Shown here: positions 26,695 through 36,018 of the stretch, piece by piece
How positions within the stretch are numbered: the first letter of the stretch is position 1
Layout of the letters: each line of letters opens with the position of its first letter
Source of the DNA: Methanobacteriaceae archaeon
GTDB lineage: Archaea; Methanobacteriota; Methanobacteria; Methanobacteriales; Methanobacteriaceae
DNA length: 56,691 bases
Assembly: GCA_017883605.1 (NCBI GenBank)
Contig: JADGNH010000001.1
Location: 1 to 56,691, forward strand
Direction: 5' to 3'
Translations under genes and position numbers: made by a program
The notes under the pieces: model-generated
What the model was told of the DNA's origin: nothing
The model's input: the letters and a program-made list of their open reading frames with translations, nothing else
The model's database searches: none

Positions 26695-27858
26695 ATGGCT
26701 GAAAAGCGTGACTATTATGAAGTCCTTGGAGTGGACAAGACTGCTGATAAAAAGGATATTAAAAAGGCCTATCGTAAGTTGGCTATGAAGTACCATCCTG
26801 ATGTGAGCGAAGACCCGGAAAGTGCAGATAAGTTCAAGGAAATCAGCGAAGCTTATGCTGTGCTCTCCGACCAGGAGAAAAAAAATACCTACGACCAGTA
26901 CGGACACGCCGGAATGGGTGGATTTTCACAGGAAGACATATTCCGGGACATTAACTTCGATGACGTATTCAGGGGCTTCGGATTTGGAGGAGGTGGCTCT
27001 GGAGGAGGTTCCGGATTTGAAACCATATTCGACCTCTTTGGATTTGGCGGAGGTAGAAGAAACGGACCTCAACAGGGAGATGACGTAATCTACGATATGA
27101 AAATCACGCTGGAGGAAGCAGCCCACGGTGTAGAGCAGGACATAGAAGTCCCCCATAAAAAGACCTGCCCACACTGTAACGGTTCAAAGGCAGAACCTGG
27201 AACAGAAATAAAAACCTGCCCACATTGCGGTGGAAGCGGACAGGTACGCCATGTCAGCAACACCCCGCTGGGCCAGTTTGCTAGTATAAGACCCTGCAGT
27301 ACTTGTCGGGGTGAAGGAAAGATAATGGAAAGTCCATGTAAAGAATGTCGTGGAAAAGGTATTATAAAGAAAAAAAGCACTATTCACATTAAAATACCTC
27401 CTGGTGTGGAGGACGAAAGCCGCCTGAGGGTTCCTGGAGAAGGAGATGTTGGCAAACGAGGAGGACCGCCAGGGGATCTCTACGTCATGATTCAAGTCAA
27501 AGAACACCGGTTATTTAAGAGAGACGGTGCAAATCTAATCTATGATATGCCTATAAGTTTCGTTCAGGCCTCGCTGGGTGATACCGTTGAAGCACCAACA
27601 CTTGAAAGTGCCGTAGACCTCAAAATACCACCAGGAACACAAACTGGCACATCTTTCAGGATTAAAGGTCAGGGTATGCCCCATATGCGCTGGAGCGGTA
27701 AAGGAAATCTTTACGTTAAAGTTAAAGTTGTGACCCCCAAGAAACTGAGCCCTAAACAGAAGGAAATCCTGCGAGAGTTCGCGGATGTAAGTGGTAAGGA
27801 AATTTACACCGAGGATAAGGGATTTTTTGACAAAGTGAAGGATGTCATAGGTCACTAG
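26695..27858 (+). CDS. dnaJ: chaperone DnaJ (Hsp40)
   Basis: A 387-residue type I J-protein. The J domain occupies residues 1-70 with HPD at 34-36, next comes a Gly/Phe-rich stretch (about 75-125), then the zinc domain with four repeats (CPHCNGSK, CPHCGGSG, CSTCRGEG, CKECRGKG), then the C-terminal substrate-binding barrel. It stimulates DnaK ATP hydrolysis and delivers unfolded clients. A 300 bp gap with its own likely promoter separates it from dnaK. Confidence 0.97.
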   Translation: MAEKRDYYEVLGVDKTADKKDIKKAYRKLAMKYHPDVSEDPESADKFKEISEAYAVLSDQEKKNTYDQYGHAGMGGFSQEDIFRDINFDDVFRGFGFGGGGSGGGSGFETIFDLFGFGGGRRNGPQQGDDVIYDMKITLEEAAHGVEQDIEVPHKKTCPHCNGSKAEPGTEIKTCPHCGGSGQVRHVSNTPLGQFASIRPCSTCRGEGKIMESPCKECRGKGIIKKKSTIHIKIPPGVEDESRLRVPGEGDVGKRGGPPGDLYVMIQVKEHRLFKRDGANLIYDMPISFVQASLGDTVEAPTLESAVDLKIPPGTQTGTSFRIKGQGMPHMRWSGKGNLYVKVKVVTPKKLSPKQKEILREFADVSGKEIYTEDKGFFDKVKDVIGH

Positions 27859-28090
27859 AACCCAATGTCCTTAACTTTTTTATCCGTTGCCTCCTTTCTT
27901 ATCACAATTATTTATCCAATATTCTTTTCATTTAAATTCAATTTTTATCATCATCATTTCTTCTATTTAATTCACAATACCATCCAGTAAACATTAGGAA
28001 TAGATAAGAACTGTTCATTTTACTGAAGTTTATTATAATTTAAATTAAGAAGAAACATTAAATCCCAAAAAGAGATGGATGAGTGCATAT

Positions 28091-28470
28091 ATGTCTGTCA
28101 AGAAAGAAAATGAAAAGATAAATGTCATGGAAATACAGGAAAAGATAGAGAAATATTTTGGCTTTGTCCCCAAGATTTTCCAGGTGCTATCTGAAAACCC
28201 ACCCGTACTAAGGCCTATTTTGAAAAGCTAGAAGTTATGATGCGGGATGAATCGTTAACACCCATCACCAAAGAATTTATTTCTATAGGTGCTGCCGCAG
28301 CCCTGGGAGCCGAACACTGTCTGGCCACCCACCTTGAGGTGGCAAGAGCTTTTGGAGCCACCAATGACCAGTTAATGTTAGCCATCCTCATGGGTTCTTT
28401 GATAGCGGAGACAGATGCTTTAGCTACATCTTTAAGGGTTTATGAAGACTTTAAAAATAATTCTCCCTAA
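28091..28470 (+). pseudogene. carboxymuconolactone decarboxylase-family gene, frameshifted
   Basis: ATG at 28091 opens a frame with KIEKYFGFVPKIFQVLSENPPVLR, typical of small AhpD-like proteins, but it stops 17 bp later at a TAG. The other frame continues exactly in register as AYFEKLEVMMRDESLT and ends at 28470 with the conserved GAEHCLATHLEVARAFG (C-x3-H). Adding one G in the GG run at 28212-28213 would restore a single 127-residue protein. Either the gene is inactivated or the base was lost in sequencing. The intact family acts in peroxide or quinone-related redox reactions. Confidence 0.75.
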
Positions 28471-28565
28471 ACAATTATTTAAATCCAAGAAATCTGAGTT
28501 AATCAGTTATAGTATGAACTAGCTTTTATCTACTTAAATAATGGTTTAACCTTAAAATAAAGAGT

Positions 28566-28880
28566 TAATGGCATGCCGAGAGTAACCCACCTTCTGTTCT
28601 AGGCAGCATTCATCTATGCGGACTACCTCTGCTTCATACAGGATTCATAAGCAGTATTTGTCCTTGCACCCCGTGGAATGGCCGTTTCACCATTTCTTCT
28701 GGCGTCTTCAGCTTACGCATCATTTTCATCCAACCAGAAGATGTTTCGTTTCTGCTCCAGTGTCATGCCTCTCAGCATGTGCCTTCTGACACCACGGTTC
28801 TGTATGATGGATGGAGTTTCCTCAGTTTAAATTACAGAATGTTCTGTAAAAACCGTTGGCTGCCCTTCGGCTTGCCATTA
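28566..28880 (-). ncRNA. rnpB: RNase P RNA
   Basis: The minus strand carries the conserved blocks of archaeal RNase P RNA: GCCGAAGGGCAG near the 5' end, CTGAGGAAACTCC, GAAACGGCCATTCCACGGGG, and AGAACAGAAGGTGGGTTACT near the 3' end. The ends pair perfectly as helix P1, TAATGGCA (28873-28880) with TGCCATTA (28566-28573). Length is about 315 nt. This RNA cleaves the 5' leader of tRNA precursors. It lies only 18 bp downstream of the initiator tRNA gene on the same strand, so the two are probably made from one transcript. Confidence 0.9.
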
Positions 28881-28895
28881 TACTTCTAAAAAAAT

Positions 28896-28974
<79 letters not shown>

Positions 28975-29255
28975 TAGTGATTCTTTACTTTTAAGGGTAT
29001 ATAAAGATTTGCATTGTATTTTATTATCTTTCTCTTAATTTCAACAGCCAAATGTCAATTTAAAACCTAAATTAAAGTTATTCTATCCAAACAAAACTAT
29101 TATTAGTTTATATTATATGAATAAAATAAAATTTACGAATCAAAAAAAAAAGGAATATCTAAATTTTTAAAAATATTATTAGTAAATTCTTTAAAGACAT
29201 CATCTAGAGAATCTACTTTATATCCATCTAATTTTAGTCCATCTAATTTTAGATG

Positions 29256-29828
29256 TTATTTTTTAGTTTTTTCCTCAGGATTCTCGAGTTTGGAGAGTCT
29301 GCCCTCGATACCGCTGATTTTTTTATTGGTATATCCCCGGTACTCGTTGAAACGTCTTTCAAGCTCACCTACGTCACGAGAGACCTTGTTGTATCTTTTT
29401 TCAAGTTGTGATACATCGGATTTGGTTGCGAGTTCCCAGTCCTTTATGAGCTGGTCGCTTTTATCATCTAAAAAAAGATCTATTTTATTTGATAGGCTAT
29501 CTGTGCTTATTGGGACGTCTTTAACTTTTCCCTTTATTTTCGCACCCATTCCGGCCATCTTTTCACCCATTCCCGAAATGGTTCCACCTTCACCGCTTTT
29601 ATCTGTTTTTCCAGTAACAGTTTCAGTAACCTTTGCACTGGCACCTTTCAGTTTATCACCCACCCCAGACACAGTTTCACTAATTCCAGACTTTTTATCA
29701 CCAGTTCCGGACACGTTAGTGGACAATTGTGTAACAGAAGTTCTTCTAGACTCCTGCAGGTAATAGTAGAGCAGCACAATTATGGCACCAGCCAGTACCA
29801 GAATTGCAAATAATTCCAGGGCGGTCAT
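29256..29828 (-). CDS. membrane-anchored coiled-coil protein, unknown function
   Basis: A 190-residue protein. Residues 3-24 (ALELFAILVLAGAIIVLLYYYL) form one N-terminal membrane anchor. Residues 30-110 are polar and repetitive, with GTGDKKSGIS, GVGDKLKGAS and GMGEKMAGMGAKIKG as a loose repeat of G-x-G-D/E-K. Residues 120-190 are a charged coiled coil (QLEKRYNKVSRDVGELERRF). It starts three bases after the stop of the other membrane coiled-coil protein, so they form one operon and perhaps one complex. No family is recognised. Confidence 0.7.
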   Translation of the reverse strand: MTALELFAILVLAGAIIVLLYYYLQESRRTSVTQLSTNVSGTGDKKSGISETVSGVGDKLKGASAKVTETVTGKTDKSGEGGTISGMGEKMAGMGAKIKGKVKDVPISTDSLSNKIDLFLDDKSDQLIKDWELATKSDVSQLEKRYNKVSRDVGELERRFNEYRGYTNKKISGIEGRLSKLENPEEKTKK

Positions 29829-29831
29829 ATA

Positions 29832-30293
29832 TTATTTGCCTCCTTTAATCCCTTTAACAGCCTGTACCTGTTTGCTATCCTTAGAATTTTTGGTCTTTTT
29901 ATCCAGCTCTTTTTCTTTCTTATCTATTTCTTCCAGCAATTGCTGTAGTTTAATATATTCTGTTCTGGCTTCCAGTCGGGTTACTCTTTCGTTTACCTCT
30001 CCGTGAAGATATCCAGTTTTGTGCATTATTTCAGACGTTGTTTTCCTGATTTCAGATAACCTTTCCTGCTGGTCCTTAGGCAGCGGAAACACGTTTTCCA
30101 TCATACGTTTTGATTCCAGATCTCTTTCCACTAACTCTATCTTTTTGAGTTCAGCCTGTTTTTCAATAAACTGAACGTTACTTTGAGACTCTCTAACCCT
30201 TCTCCACTGCATAAGTGCAACTATAAGACCTACAACTGCAATCACTGCTATTATTATATAGAAAACATTTTGTGGAATTGTAATATCAGCCAT
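29832..30293 (-). CDS. membrane-anchored coiled-coil protein, unknown function
   Basis: A 153-residue protein with one N-terminal membrane segment (VFYIIIAVIAVVGLIVALM, about residues 10-28), a basic cap (QWRRVRE) that would face the cytoplasm, then a long coiled coil rich in Glu, Lys and Gln through residue 140. It is the upstream gene of a pair with a similarly built protein. Both look like scaffolds or envelope-associated proteins. The 440 bp upstream are gene-free. Confidence 0.7.
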   Translation of the reverse strand: MADITIPQNVFYIIIAVIAVVGLIVALMQWRRVRESQSNVQFIEKQAELKKIELVERDLESKRMMENVFPLPKDQQERLSEIRKTTSEIMHKTGYLHGEVNERVTRLEARTEYIKLQQLLEEIDKKEKELDKKTKNSKDSKQVQAVKGIKGGK

Positions 30294-30734
30294 AATTAAC
30301 CCCCTATTTCATAAAGCCCTGCCATAAAAATTTACAAATCAAATTTTTTATTTAATAGAATTTATTCTACACAATTAATATTTGCATTTCTAATACATAA
30401 ATATTACTAAAATATTCTCTGTTTTTCCGTGTCCAAATAATCTTTCCAGCTTCCTGTGATTCTTTACCTTTATCCTGCTTTAAACTCTAGATAAAATAGA
30501 TATGGTCCATTAACTATGCTAATTTTATTTATTTTAAAAATTTTATTGAAAATCCATTAAAAAAAATTTATTAAAGTTTTAAACTAGAAAAGTAGAAAAA
30601 TAAAGAAATTAAATAAATTAAAAAGAAATTAAAATAAAAACTAAAGAAATTAATAAAAATCCGATTTCTATTTAAAAAATTTAACCATCGGCAAAAAGTT
30701 AAATAACAATAAACTGAATTTTATAAGTGATTGT
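30294..30734. other. gene-free gap between divergent genes
   Basis: About 440 bp of very AT-rich DNA with A-runs (AAATTAAAAAGAAATTAAAATAAA type) near 30600-30660. It must contain the divergent promoters of the coiled-coil pair and of map. No gene or RNA is supported. Confidence 0.4.
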
Positions 30735-31661
30735 ATGATTGAAATGTATGAAAAATCAGGTGAAATAGTTTCAAAGGTCAGGCAACTGGCCGTTAACTAT
30801 GTTAAAGAGGACTTGAAAGTTCTGGAACTGGTTGAATTTGTGGAAGGAGAAATAAAGAGCAGGGGCGGTCTTCCTGCTTTTCCTTGTAACGTCTCCATAA
30901 ATGAGGTTACCGCCCACTATACCTCTCCCCCTAACGATGAAACACTGCTAAAAAGTGGTGATCTGGTTAAAATTGATCTGGGAGCCCATGTAGATGGCTA
31001 CATTGCTGATTCAGCCGTGACGGTTCTGGTGGGAGAACCGGAGTCATTGGAAGATGACTCCCTATCAGAAGAAAAATTTGAACTGGGACTAAAGATGATT
31101 GAAACTGCCCAGGAGGCTCTTGAAAATGCCATAAGCACCATAAAGGACGGAACTGAGGTGGGAAGGATTGGTGAAGTGGTTGAAAATACTGTAAATGCTA
31201 AAAACCTGAATCCGGTTTCAAATCTCACCGGTCACAGTATGGATAGGTGGATACTACATTCCGGACTTTCCATCCCTAACATAAAAGAAGATAATAAACA
31301 TAAATTAGAAGAAGGAGACGTGCTGGCCATAGAGCCCTTCGTAACCAATGGTGTGGGCATAGTGACGGATATGAAAGATGCTTACATCTTCCGTTTCCTG
31401 AGGGAGCGTCCTTTACGGGTGGCACATGCCAGGAAATTACTGGAAAACATAGAAAAAGACTATCGAAATCTTCCATTTGCCCAGAGATGGCTTTTAGAAA
31501 GTTTTGATGAGCGTAAGCTTAAATTAGCCATGAGACAGCTTATATCCTCCCGAGCCATCTACCCCTACCACGTGCTTAAGGAAAAGAGCAATGCCAGAGT
31601 GGCACAGGCAGAACACACCGTTATTGTTGAGCCTGACGGTTGTCAGATTATAACAGAATAA
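30735..31661 (+). CDS. map: methionine aminopeptidase, type II
   Basis: A 308-residue metalloprotease that removes the initiator Met. The metal ligands sit in VKIDLGAHVDGYIADSAVTV (the two Asp), then in NLTGHSMDRW (His), in VLAIEPFVTNG (Glu) and in AQAEHTVIV (Glu and His). A helical insertion after the second ligand, around residues 225-285, marks type II, the archaeal and eukaryotic class. ATG at 30735 and ATG at 30744 are both possible starts; neither has a strong ribosome site. Confidence 0.93.
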   Translation: MIEMYEKSGEIVSKVRQLAVNYVKEDLKVLELVEFVEGEIKSRGGLPAFPCNVSINEVTAHYTSPPNDETLLKSGDLVKIDLGAHVDGYIADSAVTVLVGEPESLEDDSLSEEKFELGLKMIETAQEALENAISTIKDGTEVGRIGEVVENTVNAKNLNPVSNLTGHSMDRWILHSGLSIPNIKEDNKHKLEEGDVLAIEPFVTNGVGIVTDMKDAYIFRFLRERPLRVAHARKLLENIEKDYRNLPFAQRWLLESFDERKLKLAMRQLISSRAIYPYHVLKEKSNARVAQAEHTVIVEPDGCQIITE

Positions 31662-31684
31662 ATTTATAAGAGAATAAATTTTTT

Positions 31685-31826
31685 TTAACTCCCACCATTG
31701 CCTCCACCATCACCACCAAAATCAAAGCCACCACCATCACCACCTCCCAAATCAAGCCCAGCATCAAAATCATCGAAAAAATCGTCCAGATCGAAATTAC
31801 CCCAGTCCCAGATCCAGATCGAAATC
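31685..31826 (-). pseudogene. remnant of a Gly/Asp-rich protein tail
   Basis: The minus strand reads about 45 codons ending at TAA: segments NFDLDDFFDDFDAGLDL and GGGDGGGFDFGGDGGG, a Gly/Asp-rich tail seen at the ends of some membrane proteins. In-frame upstream sequence stops at TAG about 31826, while another frame carries a second copy of DLDFDLDLG. No start codon fits. It looks like the decayed C-terminus of a lost gene. The rest of the 480 bp gap is AT-rich. Confidence 0.4.
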
Positions 31827-32084
31827 TAGGTCAAAATTGTCCAAATTGCATCTATTCCTAAAAAATCAACAGGTAGGCTGTAAAGGAAATAATTGTAGTA
31901 ACGGCTTTTTTTAGTTATAGATTTTTTTAGATTTACTCTTAAAAATTAGATTCTTAACATTATATAGAAAATAAAGAATTCTTAGTTATATAAAATAAAA
32001 TTTTTTTTTAAAATTTAAATCATGTTTTATAAATCCTTGAAAAATGGATAGAATCAGGTTCCTGAACAATAAAAATCAGGTTCT

Positions 32085-32133
32085 TAAAAATAAAAACAAA
32101 AAAATAGAATATAAAGGGATATTAATCCCTTTA
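32085..32133 (-). terminator. hairpin with T-run after frhB
   Basis: TAAAGGGAT (32112-32120) and ATCCCTTTA (32125-32133) form a perfect 9 bp stem with a 4 base loop. On the minus strand, the direction of frhADGB, it follows the frhB stop by 12 bp and is followed by TTTTTTT and TTTTTATTTTT runs. This suits intrinsic termination of the operon. Confidence 0.6.
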
Positions 32134-32144
32134 GACATTTACTT

Positions 32145-33029
32145 TTACACGTTGGCTAGTGGGTCTTCTTTTTCGCTGCTTGCTTTGTATGGAACTGGTA
32201 GTCCCATGGCTTTTCGCTCGTCGATGACTTTCATTGCTTTCTCTTTTTTGGATGTCGCTAGTTTGGTGAGCATTTCAAGGCCGAATTTACCTTCATCTAT
32301 TGTTTTAGTTTCAATGACACCAGCATCCACTGCTTGTTTGAATGCAGTATCACCAGATTCTGTTCTAACCATAACTGCTGACCAATCGTCAGGAGCACCT
32401 ATTGAACCTGTTGATACATCAGACATCTCTGAAACAAGGTCAAGGCAAACTTTACATCCATTTTGCTCGTATCCATGTGTTTCTTTGATGGGGAAGCTTA
32501 TTAAATCATCCTGAGTGTGCACCCAGAATTTTCCTTTCCCGATATCCATTTTCTCTACTAAGTCGAAGTCAACACCAGCTTTAGCTGAAATAAATGTTCT
32601 CAGTGATTCGAAGGGGAAGTTCTCAGTACAGAATATTCCGATATCCAGTGCGATCTTATCGGCCATGAATCTTACACCAAATGGGTAAGACTGCATTTTC
32701 CTTAATCCCATAGTCTGACAGGGTATGGTAACTATACCCACTTTTTCCAGTCCGTATTGTCTCACTGCTTGTTTAAGCATCCACATGTTGGGAGACAATG
32801 TGTATTTGGTACCTGCCGCAGCTAAGATTTCATCAGATGTCAGTGCTACAGTAGGCATTGGTTTCCACATTTCATCGGAAGGTCCAGCTACAACTGCACC
32901 GTCTATGATTTTCTCATCAAGAGCAAAAGATAGAAGACCAGTTGCTATTCCACCATCCTGTGAAATCTTTTGGATCTGTTTGTCGGTTGATCTTGCAAGA
33001 GTAATTTGTTTGTATGTTCCTAATACCAT
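32145..33029 (-). CDS. frhB: coenzyme F420 hydrogenase subunit beta
   Basis: A 294-residue flavin and iron-sulfur subunit that passes electrons from the FrhG clusters to F420. The N-terminal part SQDGGIATGLLSFALDEKIIDGAV and the PCQTMGLRK motif are typical of FrhB, and the conserved cysteines in CTENF and CKVCLDLV fit the cluster and flavin sites. Length is slightly above the usual 280. It is the last gene of frhADGB, 12 bp after frhG, and is followed by a terminator. A lysine-rich C-terminal tail is extra. Confidence 0.95.
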   Translation of the reverse strand: MVLGTYKQITLARSTDKQIQKISQDGGIATGLLSFALDEKIIDGAVVAGPSDEMWKPMPTVALTSDEILAAAGTKYTLSPNMWMLKQAVRQYGLEKVGIVTIPCQTMGLRKMQSYPFGVRFMADKIALDIGIFCTENFPFESLRTFISAKAGVDFDLVEKMDIGKGKFWVHTQDDLISFPIKETHGYEQNGCKVCLDLVSEMSDVSTGSIGAPDDWSAVMVRTESGDTAFKQAVDAGVIETKTIDEGKFGLEMLTKLATSKKEKAMKVIDERKAMGLPVPYKASSEKEDPLANV

Positions 33030-33041
33030 CTTTACAACCTC

Positions 33042-33833
33042 CTATAATCCTAAATCCATATTAATTCTGTCAGCTGGCCACCAGCTTCTTGGACACTGGA
33101 CGTAGCATACACCGCATTTTACACATCTGTCTTCGTTGAGTTCTGGTCTACCGTTGGTCATGTCAAGTGCTCTGGTCTGGCAGGACATGGCACATGTTCC
33201 ACATCCTATACAAAGAGCCTGGTTTACCACTTTGTTCTGTAAGTCTGATCCACCAGCTTCGGTGTATCCTGCTAGGTCTATCATAGGCTGCAGGTAATCC
33301 ATATCACCGTTAATGACAGCCACCACAGTTTTAGCGATGATTTCTGGTGATGGTGGGCATCCTGGTATAGCACAATCCACTTTTACGAGATCTGCGATTG
33401 GTACAAATGATTCATGATTTGGCTGTGCTTGCTGTCCACCACGTGAGTATCTGGTGAAACAACCGGTTGCTGCACATGAACCAAAAGCCACAACTAATCC
33501 TGCTTTTTCCCTCGCTTCCATTAATTCTTTGATGCTGTGTTCATCCTGCAGACATACAGACCCTTCAACTAGGGCCAGGTCCATTTCAGGCATATCCCAC
33601 ACATCAGCAAGTGTTTGTCCGTAAACTACATCCACCATTTCGGTTAGTAAAGGTGCTAAAATGTCGTAGTTTTCGCTTAACGACATAACGTCTCCGGTAC
33701 ATCCTGAAAGGTGGATGTATCCGATTCTTGGCTTAGGTTTTTCTTCCGCCACTTTTTCAACCTCCTGTTCTGAAGCTACTTCTTCTGTTGGTTTTGCTTC
33801 CATTCCTAAAAATTCTTTAATTCGGGCTAACAT
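33042..33833 (-). CDS. frhG: coenzyme F420 hydrogenase subunit gamma
   Basis: A 263-residue small [NiFe]-hydrogenase subunit. The N-terminal half contains the proximal cluster ligands (LSGCTGDV, GSVCLQDEH, GSCAATGCF, IPGCPPSPE), and the C-terminal half carries two ferredoxin motifs, CIGCGTCAMSCQ and CVKCGVCYVQCP. Together they wire the nickel site in FrhA to FrhB. An acidic stretch of about 30 residues near the N-terminus (EEVASEQEVEKVAEE) precedes the conserved domain and is longer than usual. It lies 5 bp after frhD. Confidence 0.95.
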   Translation of the reverse strand: MLARIKEFLGMEAKPTEEVASEQEVEKVAEEKPKPRIGYIHLSGCTGDVMSLSENYDILAPLLTEMVDVVYGQTLADVWDMPEMDLALVEGSVCLQDEHSIKELMEAREKAGLVVAFGSCAATGCFTRYSRGGQQAQPNHESFVPIADLVKVDCAIPGCPPSPEIIAKTVVAVINGDMDYLQPMIDLAGYTEAGGSDLQNKVVNQALCIGCGTCAMSCQTRALDMTNGRPELNEDRCVKCGVCYVQCPRSWWPADRINMDLGL

Positions 33834-33838
33834 TGGCT

Positions 33839-34309
<471 letters not shown>

Positions 34310-34318
34310 GTTATTCCC

Positions 34319-35536
34319 TTAAATCCTGACCATTTCGTTTTTTAAGATGCTCCTGTCTTCGTCGTCTACTACTATCACGTGGGTTGCACAGGATAGACAT
34401 GGATCGTAGGCTCTGATTACGTGGGGGCCAAGGTCGTGGTGGAATCCTTCAGTTGCAGGTCCCATGGTTGGTATGTTCCAGGTAGTTGGTACTAGACAGC
34501 TGTAGAACTGTGTTTTACCGTCAGCTACCTGAGCCATGTGCACGTCAAGTCCTCTTGGACCTTCAATAGCACCTATTCCCAGTTTGTTAGTTCCAGTAAC
34601 GTCGAAATCAGCCATTACCGGTGCTGAGGTATCTAGTTCACCCAATATGCCTATAGCTTTGGATAAAGCTGTTCTCATCTCTAATGCCCGGGCTACGTGT
34701 TGTGCTACTACACCTTTATCTCTGAAGCCGCGGAATACCTCTGCTCTAGCTCTAGGACCCACTTCTACGTTTACACCGTCGTATAATGGTATGGTAGAGC
34801 ATGCTCTTTTTCCTACTTCTGGGTCATCATACCAGCTTTCTGGCATTATTTCAGTGAACCTTTCCAGGTCGAATTTTTCCCGGTCACCGTAAAGCTGGTG
34901 AGTGGCTAATGTAGGGGCATTGGTTACACCCAAATCTGCTGGTAGGCCTTTGTCTGCAACTAATCCAATAATAAGATCAACGTGTGCATCTAATTTTGGT
35001 TTAAGTTGTTTCAATCTTGTGTATAGCCTTTTTCTTGCTATTTCACTGAGATTTTGGGCCATTCCACCGATTCTAACATCGGATGGGTGTATACCCTCTC
35101 CGCCGACCATATCTACTACGTATTGGACGTTTTTTCTGATTTCAGAAACAGAGTTTATGGCAGTAACCATCAGGTCTGCTGGTACAACGTCGGCAGCTAT
35201 CAAGAACTGGTGTATAGCATGGCTGTTCACGTCGTGAGCAGCTAAAAGGAGTTCTCTAAGTTGCCTGGCTGCTGGTGGTATTTCTATATCTAACGAATCA
35301 TCCATAGCCTCTACAGAAGCTAGGGTGTGAGGTATAGGACAGACCCCACAGATTCTCTGTGTAATTACTGGTGCCATTTCTGGAACCTTACCAGTAACAA
35401 TCTTCTCTAAGCCTCTTACTGGAGTAATACTGAAGTATCGCCCCTTAGTTACAATTCCTTCATCATCGACTTCCATGACCAACTCTGCGTGTCCTTCCTG
35501 TCGTGATGTTGGCGATATAACTATTTTTTCGCTCAA
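34319..35536 (-). CDS. frhA: coenzyme F420 hydrogenase subunit alpha
   Basis: About 405 residues, the [NiFe] large subunit that oxidises H2 for F420 reduction in methanogenesis. The N-terminal nickel motif is RICGVCP and the C-terminal is DPCLSCATH, so all four ligands are Cys and no selenocysteine is used. FrhD should cut after this His, removing about 19 residues that end in NEMVRI. The frame opens at GTG 35545 inside the ribosome site GAGGTGA; TTG at 35536 (LSEKIVISPTSRQEGH, the known FrhA N-terminus) lies at correct spacing, so TTG is chosen. First gene of frhADGB. Confidence 0.95.
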   Translation of the reverse strand: MSEKIVISPTSRQEGHAELVMEVDDEGIVTKGRYFSITPVRGLEKIVTGKVPEMAPVITQRICGVCPIPHTLASVEAMDDSLDIEIPPAARQLRELLLAAHDVNSHAIHQFLIAADVVPADLMVTAINSVSEIRKNVQYVVDMVGGEGIHPSDVRIGGMAQNLSEIARKRLYTRLKQLKPKLDAHVDLIIGLVADKGLPADLGVTNAPTLATHQLYGDREKFDLERFTEIMPESWYDDPEVGKRACSTIPLYDGVNVEVGPRARAEVFRGFRDKGVVAQHVARALEMRTALSKAIGILGELDTSAPVMADFDVTGTNKLGIGAIEGPRGLDVHMAQVADGKTQFYSCLVPTTWNIPTMGPATEGFHHDLGPHVIRAYDPCLSCATHVIVVDDEDRSILKNEMVRI

Positions 35537-35580
35537 ATGTATCACCTCTTGTTTTTATAATGAACATCATTATCCATTGA

Positions 35581-35590
35581 TTATATATAA
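35581..35590 (-). promoter_or_regulatory. probable TATA box of frhADGB
   Basis: TTATATATAA lies 45 bp upstream of the FrhA TTG start. A transcript starting about 25 bases further would have a 20-25 nt leader with the GAGGTGA site. Confidence 0.5.
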
Positions 35591-35665
35591 TATTATAAGC
35601 TTTTCCTTAGAAGAGAAGATGAAAAATATATATACCATGAAAGACTAACTTTATAATTTCCATGT

Positions 35666-35717
35666 ATGACCTTCTAAAAGGTATTAGTCTTATGACCTTC
35701 TGAAAGATATTAGTCTA
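35666..35717. repeat. 26 bp tandem duplication upstream of frhA
   Basis: TATGACCTTCT, three to six variable bases, then TATTAGTCT: two copies in tandem (35666-35691 and 35692-35717) differ at two of 26 positions. AGACTAA near 35643 forms an inverted match with the TTAGTCT ends. The array lies about 80-130 bp upstream of the frh TATA box. The rest of this 480 bp gap is AT-rich and empty. Confidence 0.6.
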
Positions 35718-36018
35718 TCATGATACTAGTAATGGATCATTAGAAATCAAAGGATTATAGGAATATTGTCTGAATAAAAATTGTGATAAATTTGAGGATA
35801 GTTTAATGAGGAAATTTATTCTTAATATCTGGCCAAGGTAAATTTTATAAGCTGTTTTAACCAAATATGAGTATATTTACAAATATTAGTATATTAGAAT
35901 AAAATTTAAAAATAATAAATTAAAATACTCATTAAAAACATAAATTCATTACAAGGCACATAAAATACATAAATACAATTAATATCACTAATAAATTAAT
36001 CAATGAGAGGTGTGTTGA

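Noticed and set aside
26095..27855. Long minus-strand open frames opposite dnaK and dnaJ
   Set aside because: Hydrophobic-looking shadows of genes with clear chaperone motifs on the plus strand.
34319..34350. Selenocysteine (in-frame TGA) at the FrhA nickel site
   Set aside because: The motif reads DPCLSCATH with ordinary Cys codons and the frame has no internal TGA.
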